NCBI GenBank assembly: GCA_910587915.1
Contig: CAJUOB010000034.1
Coordinates: 1-20,485, forward strand
Direction: 5' to 3'
Length of the DNA: 20,485 bases
Source: an uncultured Muribaculaceae bacterium
GTDB lineage: Bacteria > Bacteroidota > Bacteroidia > Bacteroidales > Muribaculaceae
The notes under the pieces were generated by a model. It had not been told where the DNA came from. It did no database searches and saw only the letters and a list, made by a program, of their open reading frames with translations. The position numbers and the translations under genes are program-made. Numbering within the stretch: position 1 is the stretch's first letter; each line of letters begins with the position of its first letter. This document shows, one piece after another, positions 6,276-13,241 of this stretch.

Positions 6276-8522
6276 TCAAAGTTTTTCGAGCACTAATTCA
6301 TCGACCAGAGCATGGTTGGTGTTAATGTTCATATTGTTATTTTCGGGTCGGAACTCAATTGAGACTGTGTGCTCGCCGGCGGTGAGAGGAAGCTGCAGGA
6401 CGTTTGAGAATCCCCAGTCGTTCCAGTTGGCAGTTCCACGCTGTGGCATAACGATGATACCGACGCGGTTTCCATCGACAGTAACGGTGCGGATGGCACA
6501 TTTGTTTTCGGTATTTACAGGACCGTTTCCGTTTGCGTAGCGGAAATATAGCGCATAAGTCCCGTCGGCATCTACCTTAACGGGGATATTGACAGGAGCG
6601 CTGCTGCGGTCGAGTTCGCGGAAGCCGGCGCCACGGAAGCCACGCACAGGGGCCTTTGGCTGATATGATATCTCGGCAGAAACAGCCTCGGCGACCTCAC
6701 CGGGCATCTGAGCAACGATACGCGGGCGATTGGACCGTGGCTCGGACGCGAAGGACTGCACGCCGTCGCCAGATACGCCTATGACCTGATATTCGCCGGG
6801 GATGGAAGCGTCGAAGGTGGTGGTGCGCGTCTCGGCCACGGGTTTTCCATCGCGCAGCACGATATACTTGGCAATGTATTCGATAGGGTTCCAGCACAGC
6901 TCTGTGCCCTCGAACCATGCTATGGGTGTGAGGGGTGCCTTGACGTTGCCGGTGTGGTTCACGGCCATGGCAGGCAACTCGTTGTCGGCCATAGTGATCA
7001 CTATTTTATTATTGCCCTTGATATCGGCGGGGATGAAAGGCTTGTGTTCCTTTCCGTTGAGTGTGAACGACTTTATTTCGTTGCCATAGCCACGCACGGT
7101 TATATCGAGGGTAGCACGGCGATATTTGAAGTTCGAAAGGGTGCGCTCGGCGGCAAGTGCCTTTGGCACGAAAGGCTTGAAAGCGAGGCCATTTTTCTCG
7201 AAGTTGATGCCGAAGAGTATTTTGTGTGTTATGGCTATGTTTCCGGCCAGACACCACAGCATGTTCGATGAGTTCAACTGTGTGGCGATGTCGCCATTAT
7301 CGAGCACAAAGTTCTCCTTGTTGGTTGCAAAAAGAGCCGCGGGGCGGAACACCGAGCCGATAGCCTCGAGAGTGCCCTGCTCGTTACCGGCCTTGGCATT
7401 GGCCATGGCCCAGTAGGCTGCCACCCAGGGCCACAGCGAATTGTTATGGTAGGGTGGAATATCGGCAATCTGGGGGAAGAATATTGCCGCGCCGAAAGGC
7501 GTGGTGGGATTATTCTCGGTGATGGAGCGAGCCCGCTCTGGCGAGGCCACATCGTAGAGAATTGCAAGAGCCTCACCGAGAGTCTCGGCGCGCGGATTGA
7601 ACACGGGCGCGGTACGGCCATAATTGTACATGGCATAGTAGCCTTTGTCGTCGAGCCACAGCTGCTCGTTCACTGCCTTGCGGACAGCAGCCGCACGGGC
7701 GGCATAATCGGCGGCTTCCTTGTCCTTGCCGAGGTCGGCGGCAATGTCGGCGAGCACCTGAAGGGCCTGAGCATGGACTATAGAGGTGCCGAGGGCTTCC
7801 GACTGGTATATGTCGGCAGTCTGCATCCAGCGGGGGTAGCTCTGCTCGCGCCAGTCGATGAAGGAAGTCTCGCCCTTGACAAGTCCATCGGCCGAGGCGA
7901 CAGTGAGGGCATCGTCGTCGACCGATTTCTTTATGATAGGATAGATGTACTCGAGCCACTTGCGGTCGCCGGTGACTTTATAGAGCTCATATGCAGCGAC
8001 AGCCCATATCATGCGGTCGGAGCTAACGGGCCATGCGCCGCCGCTACCGGTGTCCTGCACGATGACTCCCTGCGGATTCACTTTCTTCATAAGTGAAATT
8101 TTTGCAGCCTCGGGCTGCATGTATGCCATCGAGAGGATGATGGAGTAGCTGACGTCGCGCGTCCATACCCCACCCCACTCCTTGCCGGTGCGGAGAGTGG
8201 TGTCGGGCTCCACGGCGTTGACCATCTCGTCGAGGCCCATATTGTAGATAGCCGTATGAAGCGTATTGGGTGTCTGAAGCTGCGGATACGATGAAATATC
8301 GTTCTTGAGTTTCCAGGTGCTGTCGATGGGAAATCCATATCCGGGCTGTGCGGAATAGGTCGATACAATCTTGTGCGGGCCCTCGGCGGTAGCCATGTAT
8401 TTCCCTTGGGTTATGGTGTCGCCATGCCAGCGGTATGCCGGAGTCTGTACGATTGTTCCACTCTGGGCATTGGCGCCAACAGCGGCGAAGAATGCAGTTG
8501 AAAGGATAAAAGCCTTTTTCAT
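6276..8522 (-). CDS. Secreted six-hairpin glycosidase with C-terminal carbohydrate-binding domain
   Basis: A 748-aa exported protein with signal peptide MKKAFILSTAFFAAVGANA, cleaved after ANA at about residue 19. The middle (about 80-470) has the look of an (alpha/alpha)6-barrel glycosidase of the GH63 / MGH1-like type: GGVWTRDVSYS at 117-127, a repeated helix-turn pattern, FIDWREQSYPRWMQ at about 221-234, and YHNNSLWPWVAAYWA at 358-372 near the usual catalytic-base region. A small beta domain follows (about 470-610), and the last 130 residues (617-748) look like a beta-sandwich carbohydrate-binding module (CBM6/35-like: YALYFRYANGNGPVNTENK, AGEHTVSIEF). Substrate cannot be told from sequence; alpha-mannoside or alpha-glucoside glycans are candidates. 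It lies between tilS (14 bp upstream) and the SecB-like gene (13 bp downstream), with no SusC/SusD pair in the window, so it is not part of a visible polysaccharide locus. Probably periplasmic. Confidence 0.88.
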   Translation of the reverse strand: MKKAFILSTAFFAAVGANAQSGTIVQTPAYRWHGDTITQGKYMATAEGPHKIVSTYSAQPGYGFPIDSTWKLKNDISSYPQLQTPNTLHTAIYNMGLDEMVNAVEPDTTLRTGKEWGGVWTRDVSYSIILSMAYMQPEAAKISLMKKVNPQGVIVQDTGSGGAWPVSSDRMIWAVAAYELYKVTGDRKWLEYIYPIIKKSVDDDALTVASADGLVKGETSFIDWREQSYPRWMQTADIYQSEALGTSIVHAQALQVLADIAADLGKDKEAADYAARAAAVRKAVNEQLWLDDKGYYAMYNYGRTAPVFNPRAETLGEALAILYDVASPERARSITENNPTTPFGAAIFFPQIADIPPYHNNSLWPWVAAYWAMANAKAGNEQGTLEAIGSVFRPAALFATNKENFVLDNGDIATQLNSSNMLWCLAGNIAITHKILFGINFEKNGLAFKPFVPKALAAERTLSNFKYRRATLDITVRGYGNEIKSFTLNGKEHKPFIPADIKGNNKIVITMADNELPAMAVNHTGNVKAPLTPIAWFEGTELCWNPIEYIAKYIVLRDGKPVAETRTTTFDASIPGEYQVIGVSGDGVQSFASEPRSNRPRIVAQMPGEVAEAVSAEISYQPKAPVRGFRGAGFRELDRSSAPVNIPVKVDADGTYALYFRYANGNGPVNTENKCAIRTVTVDGNRVGIIVMPQRGTANWNDWGFSNVLQLPLTAGEHTVSIEFRPENNNMNINTNHALVDELVLEKL

Positions 8523-8536
8523 ATATATGTCTATAC

Positions 8537-9907
8537 TTATTTCGGAATATACTGCAGATGCAGAAAGCGACGGGTTTCAGGGCCCACTGGTGCGAACGCT
8601 GAGTTTTTGAGGGCAGGTGCCCATACTATCTCGCCGTCGCATAGCAGGAACCATGCCTGGCGCTTAGCGGCGGCTTCGTACTTGGCGTTGGCGAAAATAT
8701 CGCTGATGAGTTTGGAGCGGCGAGCGCCAAAGGGCACCATACGGTCGCCACGGCGGTAGTGGCGTATCTCCCAGCTATGTGGAGCAAGGGCGACATCGGC
8801 ATCGAAGTAGGCATGGCAGGGATCGGCTCCGGGAGCGAAAGCGGCTACAGGAAGTGTTTCGACACGTATGCAGACCGGCGATTCGATGTCGTGGGAAATA
8901 TCGACGCAATGGCTTTTGTCGGCAAGGACAACTCTGGCGGCATCGGTGAGCACAAGGCGACCATGCGATAACTCGGCCACTGTAGCGCCATCGGTAGACC
9001 GGAATTCGATACCCGACGAGGCTGCACGGGCGATAATGTCGTCGGCCTGAGAGAAGTTGAAGTGCTTGTCGCGCAGGATTTCGAAGAGCACGAGAGCCGG
9101 CTGGCACTCGTTGGCCACCATGGCGGCGATGTCGATGGTGGATACCCCATCGTAGTACCGGGCCAATTTGCTTTGCAATGCCTCGGAGTAGACAGCACGC
9201 GATCGTTCGAGATTACCCACAGTACGGACCACGGCATCGAGGGCTCCCGGGCCAAAGATCTCGGCAAGGAGCGGAAACACGCGGTTGCGGATGCTGTTGC
9301 GACGATAGGCATTCTCGGCATTTGTGCTGTCGGTGACATAAGAGAGGCCACGGGCCGAAAGGTAGCTTTCGATTTCGCCACGCGATAGCGCGAGCAGCGG
9401 GCGCACCACACTGCCCTCTACCGGCCGCATGCTCGTAAGGCCGTCGAGGCCGGCCCCACGCATGAGATTGAGCATGAATGTCTCGGCCCTGTCCTCGCGA
9501 TGATGCCCTACGGCTATGGCCGAGGCGCGCTCGCGGTCGAGAAGTTCATCGAACCAACGGTAGCGCAAGGTGCGGCAGGCCATCTCGACCGACTCTCCGG
9601 CGGCAGCCATCTGGGCAGGCACATCGAAGTCGCGGATATACAGCTCCACACCAAGGTCACGGCACAGAGTCTGAACATGTCGCATGTCGCGCATGGACTC
9701 CTCGCCACGAAGATGGAAATTGCAGTGTGCGGCGCGGCAATCGTAGCCAAGATCGGCCAAGACAGAGAGCAAAGCGACCGAATCGGCCCCACCGCTCAAT
9801 GCCACTATAACAGTGGCACCGGGATTAAGGCGCATATCGGCAAGCGCACCACGCACAAGTGCGACGGTACGCTCTATAATCTGCTTTGAACTATCGGCCG
9901 GCTTCAT
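8537..9907 (-). CDS. tilS: tRNA(Ile)-lysidine synthase TilS
   Basis: Cytosolic ATP-dependent enzyme that converts C34 of tRNA-Ile(CAU) to lysidine so that it reads AUA. The PP-loop motif SGGADS is at residues 38-43, followed by AAHCNFHLRG and GHHREDRAET, both characteristic. The C-terminal TilS domain has YRRGDRMVPFGARRSKLISDIF. Length 456 aa fits the family. I place the start at the ATG at 9907 (MKPADSSKQ): an excellent promoter (9913-9943) ends only 5 nt upstream of it, so the longer frame from 9967 would begin upstream of the transcription start. It is the first gene of a unit with the glycosidase and the SecB-like gene, and is divergent from the radical-SAM gene. Confidence 0.96.
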   Translation of the reverse strand: MKPADSSKQIIERTVALVRGALADMRLNPGATVIVALSGGADSVALLSVLADLGYDCRAAHCNFHLRGEESMRDMRHVQTLCRDLGVELYIRDFDVPAQMAAAGESVEMACRTLRYRWFDELLDRERASAIAVGHHREDRAETFMLNLMRGAGLDGLTSMRPVEGSVVRPLLALSRGEIESYLSARGLSYVTDSTNAENAYRRNSIRNRVFPLLAEIFGPGALDAVVRTVGNLERSRAVYSEALQSKLARYYDGVSTIDIAAMVANECQPALVLFEILRDKHFNFSQADDIIARAASSGIEFRSTDGATVAELSHGRLVLTDAARVVLADKSHCVDISHDIESPVCIRVETLPVAAFAPGADPCHAYFDADVALAPHSWEIRHYRRGDRMVPFGARRSKLISDIFANAKYEAAAKRQAWFLLCDGEIVWAPALKNSAFAPVGPETRRFLHLQYIPK

Positions 9908-9912
9908 AACAA

Positions 9913-9943
9913 CAAAGATACGATGATAATTTGTGACACACAA
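9913..9943 (-). promoter_or_regulatory. tilS promoter, predicted leaderless
   Basis: On the minus strand TTG (9943-9941), a 20-nt spacer and TATCTTTG (9920-9913) match the Bacteroidetes consensus. Five nt lie between the -7 element and the ATG, so the tilS mRNA would have a leader of about 0-2 nt. It drives tilS, the glycosidase and the SecB-like gene. Confidence 0.75.
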
Positions 9944-9988
9944 TAGAAAGAGCTCGCCGGCCCGCATGGTTTAACGATTTTTTTGCAT

Positions 9989-9996
9989 TATATTTG
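9989..9996 (+). promoter_or_regulatory. -7 element of the radical-SAM gene
   Basis: TATATTTG matches TAnnTTTG; the upstream half is weak (GGTTT near 9968-9972). Start sites 3-6 nt downstream would fall at about 9999-10002, on or next to the ATG at 10000. The element lies back-to-back with the tilS promoter inside a 92-bp divergent spacer. Confidence 0.6.
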
Positions 9997-9999
9997 CAA

Positions 10000-10635
10000 A
10001 TGCTTACCATGCAAACAGACAGCGCCCGATTCATAGGGATATTGCGCCACCGCATAGGCGTCGACGGCGAGGGTGTGACTACACTCGCAGCTTTCCATGG
10101 ATGTCCGCTCCGGTGTCGGCATTGCCTCAATCCCCAGTCGTTCGACGACCGGTATACGGGACGCATGTTTACGCCCGAATCGCTCTACGATGAGGTGAAA
10201 ATCGACGAGCTTTATTTCGTGGCGACCAACGGCGGAGTTGCTTTCGGTGGAGGAGAACCGGCATGCCATCCAGGCTTCATACGCCACTTCCGCGAACTAT
10301 GCGGCCCGGAATGGCGCATAACTCTGGAGAGCTCGTTAAACGTACCTGAAGACAATATCGAAGCCCTGATAGACGTGGTCGACTTCTGGATTATCGATGT
10401 GAAAGACATGAACCCCGACATATATATGCGATATACCGGGCGTGATAACTCACTCACAATGGCCAACCTGCACCGGTTAGCGGCAGCCGGACTACAGGAC
10501 CGATGCATGGTGAGGATTCCATTGATACCGGGCCACAATACAGAGGCCGACCGGGAGGCGAGCAAAGCAGCCCTAATGGAGCTGGGGTATACCAATTTCG
10601 ATTTATTCACCTATCTAATACGCAAACACGAATGA
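10000..10635 (+). CDS. Radical-SAM activating enzyme (PflA/NrdG-like)
   Basis: A 211-aa radical S-adenosylmethionine protein of the glycyl-radical-enzyme activase group. The 4Fe-4S motif is CPLRCRHC (Cys35, 39, 42), preceded by GILRHRIGVDGEGVTTLAAFHG, as in activases; the SAM-binding GGGEP is at 83-87, and DVKDMNPDIYMRYTGRDN resembles the D-K-H-M..Y..LTG segment of PflA-like enzymes. At 211 aa with one cluster motif it is a short form. Two starts are possible: ATG at 10000 (used here, nearest the predicted transcription start) and ATG at 10009 (MQTDSARF); a TTG at 9994 lies inside the -7 element and is rejected. No glycyl radical enzyme is in the window. The stop overlaps the start of the Cys-rich/TonB-C gene (ATGA), so that gene is the best candidate partner. 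Confidence 0.88.
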   Translation: MLTMQTDSARFIGILRHRIGVDGEGVTTLAAFHGCPLRCRHCLNPQSFDDRYTGRMFTPESLYDEVKIDELYFVATNGGVAFGGGEPACHPGFIRHFRELCGPEWRITLESSLNVPEDNIEALIDVVDFWIIDVKDMNPDIYMRYTGRDNSLTMANLHRLAAAGLQDRCMVRIPLIPGHNTEADREASKAALMELGYTNFDLFTYLIRKHE

Positions 10636-11357
10636 CACGAGGGAAGCAAACGTGCCGGATTCTCAAGGAGATACGGCGCAGCATAGCCGAGGCCAACGAC
10701 ATAAGCCTCGTCATATCCGAATGCAGCTATCAAGGCGATTGCACCGGCACATGCCCCCGGTGCGAGGCCGAAGTGCGCTTTCTCGAGCATCAGCTCCGGC
10801 TACGCAGACTCGCGGGAAAGGCCGTGGTGCTTGCCGGACTATCGACAGCGCTTGCCCCGCTTACAGGCTGCACGCCTCAAAGCGCATCGGCTCCTGCCAT
10901 AGAAGTTCAGCAAGACTCTATAGAAAAGTTTGAATTCAGTAGAGCTATAACAGGTGAAAGTATAACTGTAGAGCCCTACAATTTCAAAGGTGTTTGCACC
11001 CTTGCACAAGCCGAAGCCAAACCCGACGTAGATTCTATAAATAGATATATAGAAAGCCACCTGATAATACCACCATCAGCCGTTGAGAACAAAACTAATA
11101 CCAGGATAGTAATAGAGTTTATAGTCGACTCTACCGGAACAGCGACTCAAAAACGCATCGTAAGACCATATTCAGAGGAAATCGACAGACAAGTTCTGGA
11201 TATAGCCGAAACACTACCAAAAATCAGGCCGGCCGTAGTAAAAGGCATAAAAGTGCCATGCGTTTTCTGTGTCGTGATAAATATAAAAAAACTGGCCACA
11301 CCCACAGACTCGACATTATCTAATACCACACAAAAATGGCGCCCACCGATGAAATAA
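10632..11357 (+). CDS. Cys-rich N-terminal domain fused to TonB C-terminal-like domain
   Basis: A 241-aa protein starting at the ATG at 10632, whose ATGA overlaps the activase stop, so translation is probably coupled. Residues 1-58 are a charged helix plus a four-cysteine cluster (Cys31, 37, 41, 44; pattern C-x5-C-x3-C-x2-C in ECSYQGDCTGTCPRCEAEV), apt for metal or Fe-S binding. A hydrophobic segment (about 61-79) follows, ending in LTGC, either a membrane anchor or an internal lipobox-like site. A linker leads to a TonB-C-like domain (about 145-219: LIIPPSA, IEFIVDSTGTATQKRIV, IDRQVLDIAETLPKIRP). The Cys cluster would be cytosolic and the TonB-like domain periplasmic. Base composition drops sharply from about 10910 on, so the 3' half is AT-rich, as if the two halves had different origins. 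Function unknown; a link to the activase is inferred from the overlap. Confidence 0.83.
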   Translation: MTRGKQTCRILKEIRRSIAEANDISLVISECSYQGDCTGTCPRCEAEVRFLEHQLRLRRLAGKAVVLAGLSTALAPLTGCTPQSASAPAIEVQQDSIEKFEFSRAITGESITVEPYNFKGVCTLAQAEAKPDVDSINRYIESHLIIPPSAVENKTNTRIVIEFIVDSTGTATQKRIVRPYSEEIDRQVLDIAETLPKIRPAVVKGIKVPCVFCVVINIKKLATPTDSTLSNTTQKWRPPMK

Positions 11358-11458
11358 TAGAAAGGGAAATCGAATTTCCGGATGAAGAGGACATTAGCGA
11401 AGCGAGACTGTTTGCAGCAGGTGTCGCTGGGAGAGTTATAAGAGCACAAAGCTGTTGA
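11336..11458 (+). pseudogene. Short acidic ORF, possible remnant of a third gene
   Basis: An ATG at 11336 overlaps the end of the TonB-like gene and opens a 40-codon frame (starting MAPTDEIIEREIEFPDEED) ending at 11458. Just past the middle, another frame (ATG at 11384, MKRTLAKRDCLQQVSLGEL, stop, then EHKAVESCKLEDGTCVNC to a stop at 11535) carries a C-x6-C-x2-C pattern reminiscent of the Cys cluster of the upstream protein. This could be a small real gene, or a Cys-rich gene broken by one stop and a frameshift. I cannot decide by eye. Confidence 0.3.
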
Positions 11459-11525
11459 GTCCTGCAAACTCGAAGATGGCACATGCGTGAACTGCCGTCT
11501 AATGATTCCAATCTCATTTAAGATA

Positions 11526-11556
11526 CTGCAGGATTAATAAATATTCATTATTTTTG
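11526..11556 (+). promoter_or_regulatory. Promoter of the 5'-nucleotidase gene
   Basis: CTG (11526-11528), a 20-nt spacer and TATTTTTG (11549-11556) match the Bacteroidetes consensus except for the first T of the upstream box. Predicted leader is about 33 nt. The rest of 11459-11593 shows no gene beyond the possible remnant. Confidence 0.6.
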
Positions 11557-11593
11557 CAGAACTGAAAATTTATAAAACAGCATACTATATACT

Positions 11594-13153
11594 ATGAGAC
11601 TCATCCATGCGGCTGCGGCCGCCATTCTCTCCATGTCGCTGGGATTGCCATTTGCCTCATGCAACAAGGCGGCAGAGCCCAACACGCTTGTGATACTGCA
11701 CACCAACGATACGCATTCGCAGATAGAACCTGACGCCAAAGACGCCGGTGGCGTGATGCGGCGCAAGGCGGTGATCGACAGCATCCGCGGAGCCGAAAAG
11801 AATGTACTCCTTGTCGATGCCGGCGATGCAGTGCAGGGCACGCTCTATTTCTATCTCTACGGTGGCGAAGTGGAACAGGAAATAATGAATATACTCGGTG
11901 TGGAAGAGCGTATACTCGGCAACCACGAATTCGACAACGGAATCGATTCGCTAGCTGCCATGTGGAAACTCTCGAACGCAGAAAAACTGGCATCGAACTA
12001 CAATCTCGACGACACGCCTCTCGCCGGCATGTTCAAACCCTACTCCATAAAGGAATACGGCGGCAAGAAGATAGGCTTAATCGGCATAAACCTCGACCCC
12101 GAGGGAATAATCACTCCCGGCAATTACGACGGACTTAAGTTCGAACCCATCATAGCCACAGCCAATGTGATGGCCGAGAAACTAAAGAAAGAAGAAGGTG
12201 TCGACGCAGTGATAGCCCTTAGCCACATAGGCTACAATCCGTCGCCGCTGGTGGGTGACTCGGCACTTGCCGTGAACTCGCGCAATATCGACATCATTAT
12301 CGGCGGCCACTCTCACGATGTGATCGACCCCAAGACTCCGCAGGGAGCAGCCCGCAGCCGCCTGACCAATCTCGACGGAAAGGAAGTGCTGGTGGTACAG
12401 ACCGGCAAAGCAGGCCGCAAGCTCGGCAAGATAGAGATAAACCTCGACAGTCTCGGTCTGGGTGGTCGCCCGGCCTACGAGCTGATCGACATCGACAGCC
12501 GCTACGACGGCAAAACGGACCCTGTGCTCGAGGCAAAGATAAACAAATACAAGCATGGCGTGGATTCACTCATGACTCTGTGGGTAGGCTCGACCGAACG
12601 TGAGCTCAAGAATTCCGAGCCCGAGATGCTCAATATATTCTCCGACTGGATCTACGAGCGCGGCTCGGAGCTTGCACCCGGCGTGGATCTATCCATAGCC
12701 AACAAGGGCGGTCTGCGTGCCGACCTTCCGGAAGGCAAATTCTCGAAGGGTCAGATTATAAACATACTACCTTTCCGCAACTATGTGACAGTGATCGACG
12801 TGAAGGGTTCCGATCTGCGTTCGGTATTCGACGTCATGGCCAAGACCGACGGCAATGGCGTGAGCCGCAACGTGAGCGTGACCTACGACACCATCGGTGG
12901 CCGCGAAAACTATGCCGCACGCGACATATTGATATCCGGTCAGCCGCTCAACGACAACAAGACATATCGCGTGGCAACCATCGACTATCTTGCAAAGGGT
13001 GGCGACTACATGCGCGGCCTCACCAAGGGTGAATTAGTGAAGGAGAGTCCCAACGCGGTATTCGACGACCTTCTGTTCTATCTCACCGAAGGCAAAGGCA
13101 AAAACAAGCCTTTCGCCGGCGAACGCGATAACCGTTGGAACATAGCAAAGTGA
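11594..13153 (+). CDS. 5'-nucleotidase / metallophosphatase lipoprotein (UshA-like)
   Basis: A 519-aa two-domain enzyme that removes phosphate from nucleotides outside the cytoplasm. The N-terminal signal (MRLIHAAAAAILSMSLG) ends in FASC, so Cys23 is probably lipidated; no acidic export signal follows. The metallophosphatase domain carries all expected motifs: HTNDTH at 36-41, GDAVQGT at 77-83, GNHEFD at 109-114, ALSHIG at about 207-212 and GGHSHD at 236-241. The C-terminal 5'-nucleotidase domain (about 325-500) has NKGGLRADLPEG and ILPFRNYVTVIDVKGSDL. Both halves are in one chain of normal length; in some Bacteroides relatives they are separate genes (from memory). It has its own promoter (11526-11556). 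The next gene starts 88 bp downstream, past a hairpin, and could be partly cotranscribed. Confidence 0.94.
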   Translation: MRLIHAAAAAILSMSLGLPFASCNKAAEPNTLVILHTNDTHSQIEPDAKDAGGVMRRKAVIDSIRGAEKNVLLVDAGDAVQGTLYFYLYGGEVEQEIMNILGVEERILGNHEFDNGIDSLAAMWKLSNAEKLASNYNLDDTPLAGMFKPYSIKEYGGKKIGLIGINLDPEGIITPGNYDGLKFEPIIATANVMAEKLKKEEGVDAVIALSHIGYNPSPLVGDSALAVNSRNIDIIIGGHSHDVIDPKTPQGAARSRLTNLDGKEVLVVQTGKAGRKLGKIEINLDSLGLGGRPAYELIDIDSRYDGKTDPVLEAKINKYKHGVDSLMTLWVGSTERELKNSEPEMLNIFSDWIYERGSELAPGVDLSIANKGGLRADLPEGKFSKGQIINILPFRNYVTVIDVKGSDLRSVFDVMAKTDGNGVSRNVSVTYDTIGGRENYAARDILISGQPLNDNKTYRVATIDYLAKGGDYMRGLTKGELVKESPNAVFDDLLFYLTEGKGKNKPFAGERDNRWNIAK

Positions 13154-13176
13154 AAATAAATGCATTGAAAAGGTGA

Positions 13177-13209
13177 AAAGTGAAGATGTGGATACTGCAT
13201 CTTCACTTT
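13177..13209 (+). terminator. Hairpin after the 5'-nucleotidase gene
   Basis: AAAGTGAAGATG (13177-13188) and CATCTTCACTTT (13198-13209) form a perfect 12-bp stem with a 9-nt loop, 23 nt after the stop. There is no clean T tract beyond the three Ts in the arm, so partial termination or 3'-end stabilisation is as likely as full termination. No TAnnTTTG promoter is seen between it and the next start, which favours read-through. Confidence 0.55.
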
Positions 13210-13241
13210 CATCGCTTCACCATGTATAAACGACCAATCAT

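Noticed and set aside
5849..6325. 158-aa plus-strand frame overlapping the SecB-like gene
   Set aside because: Opposite strand gives a better balanced protein, 13 bp behind a codirectional gene in an evident operon.
9908..9967. Longer N-terminus for TilS starting at 9967
   Set aside because: The tilS promoter lies inside this extension, so it would not be on the mRNA; the extra residues are not typical of TilS.
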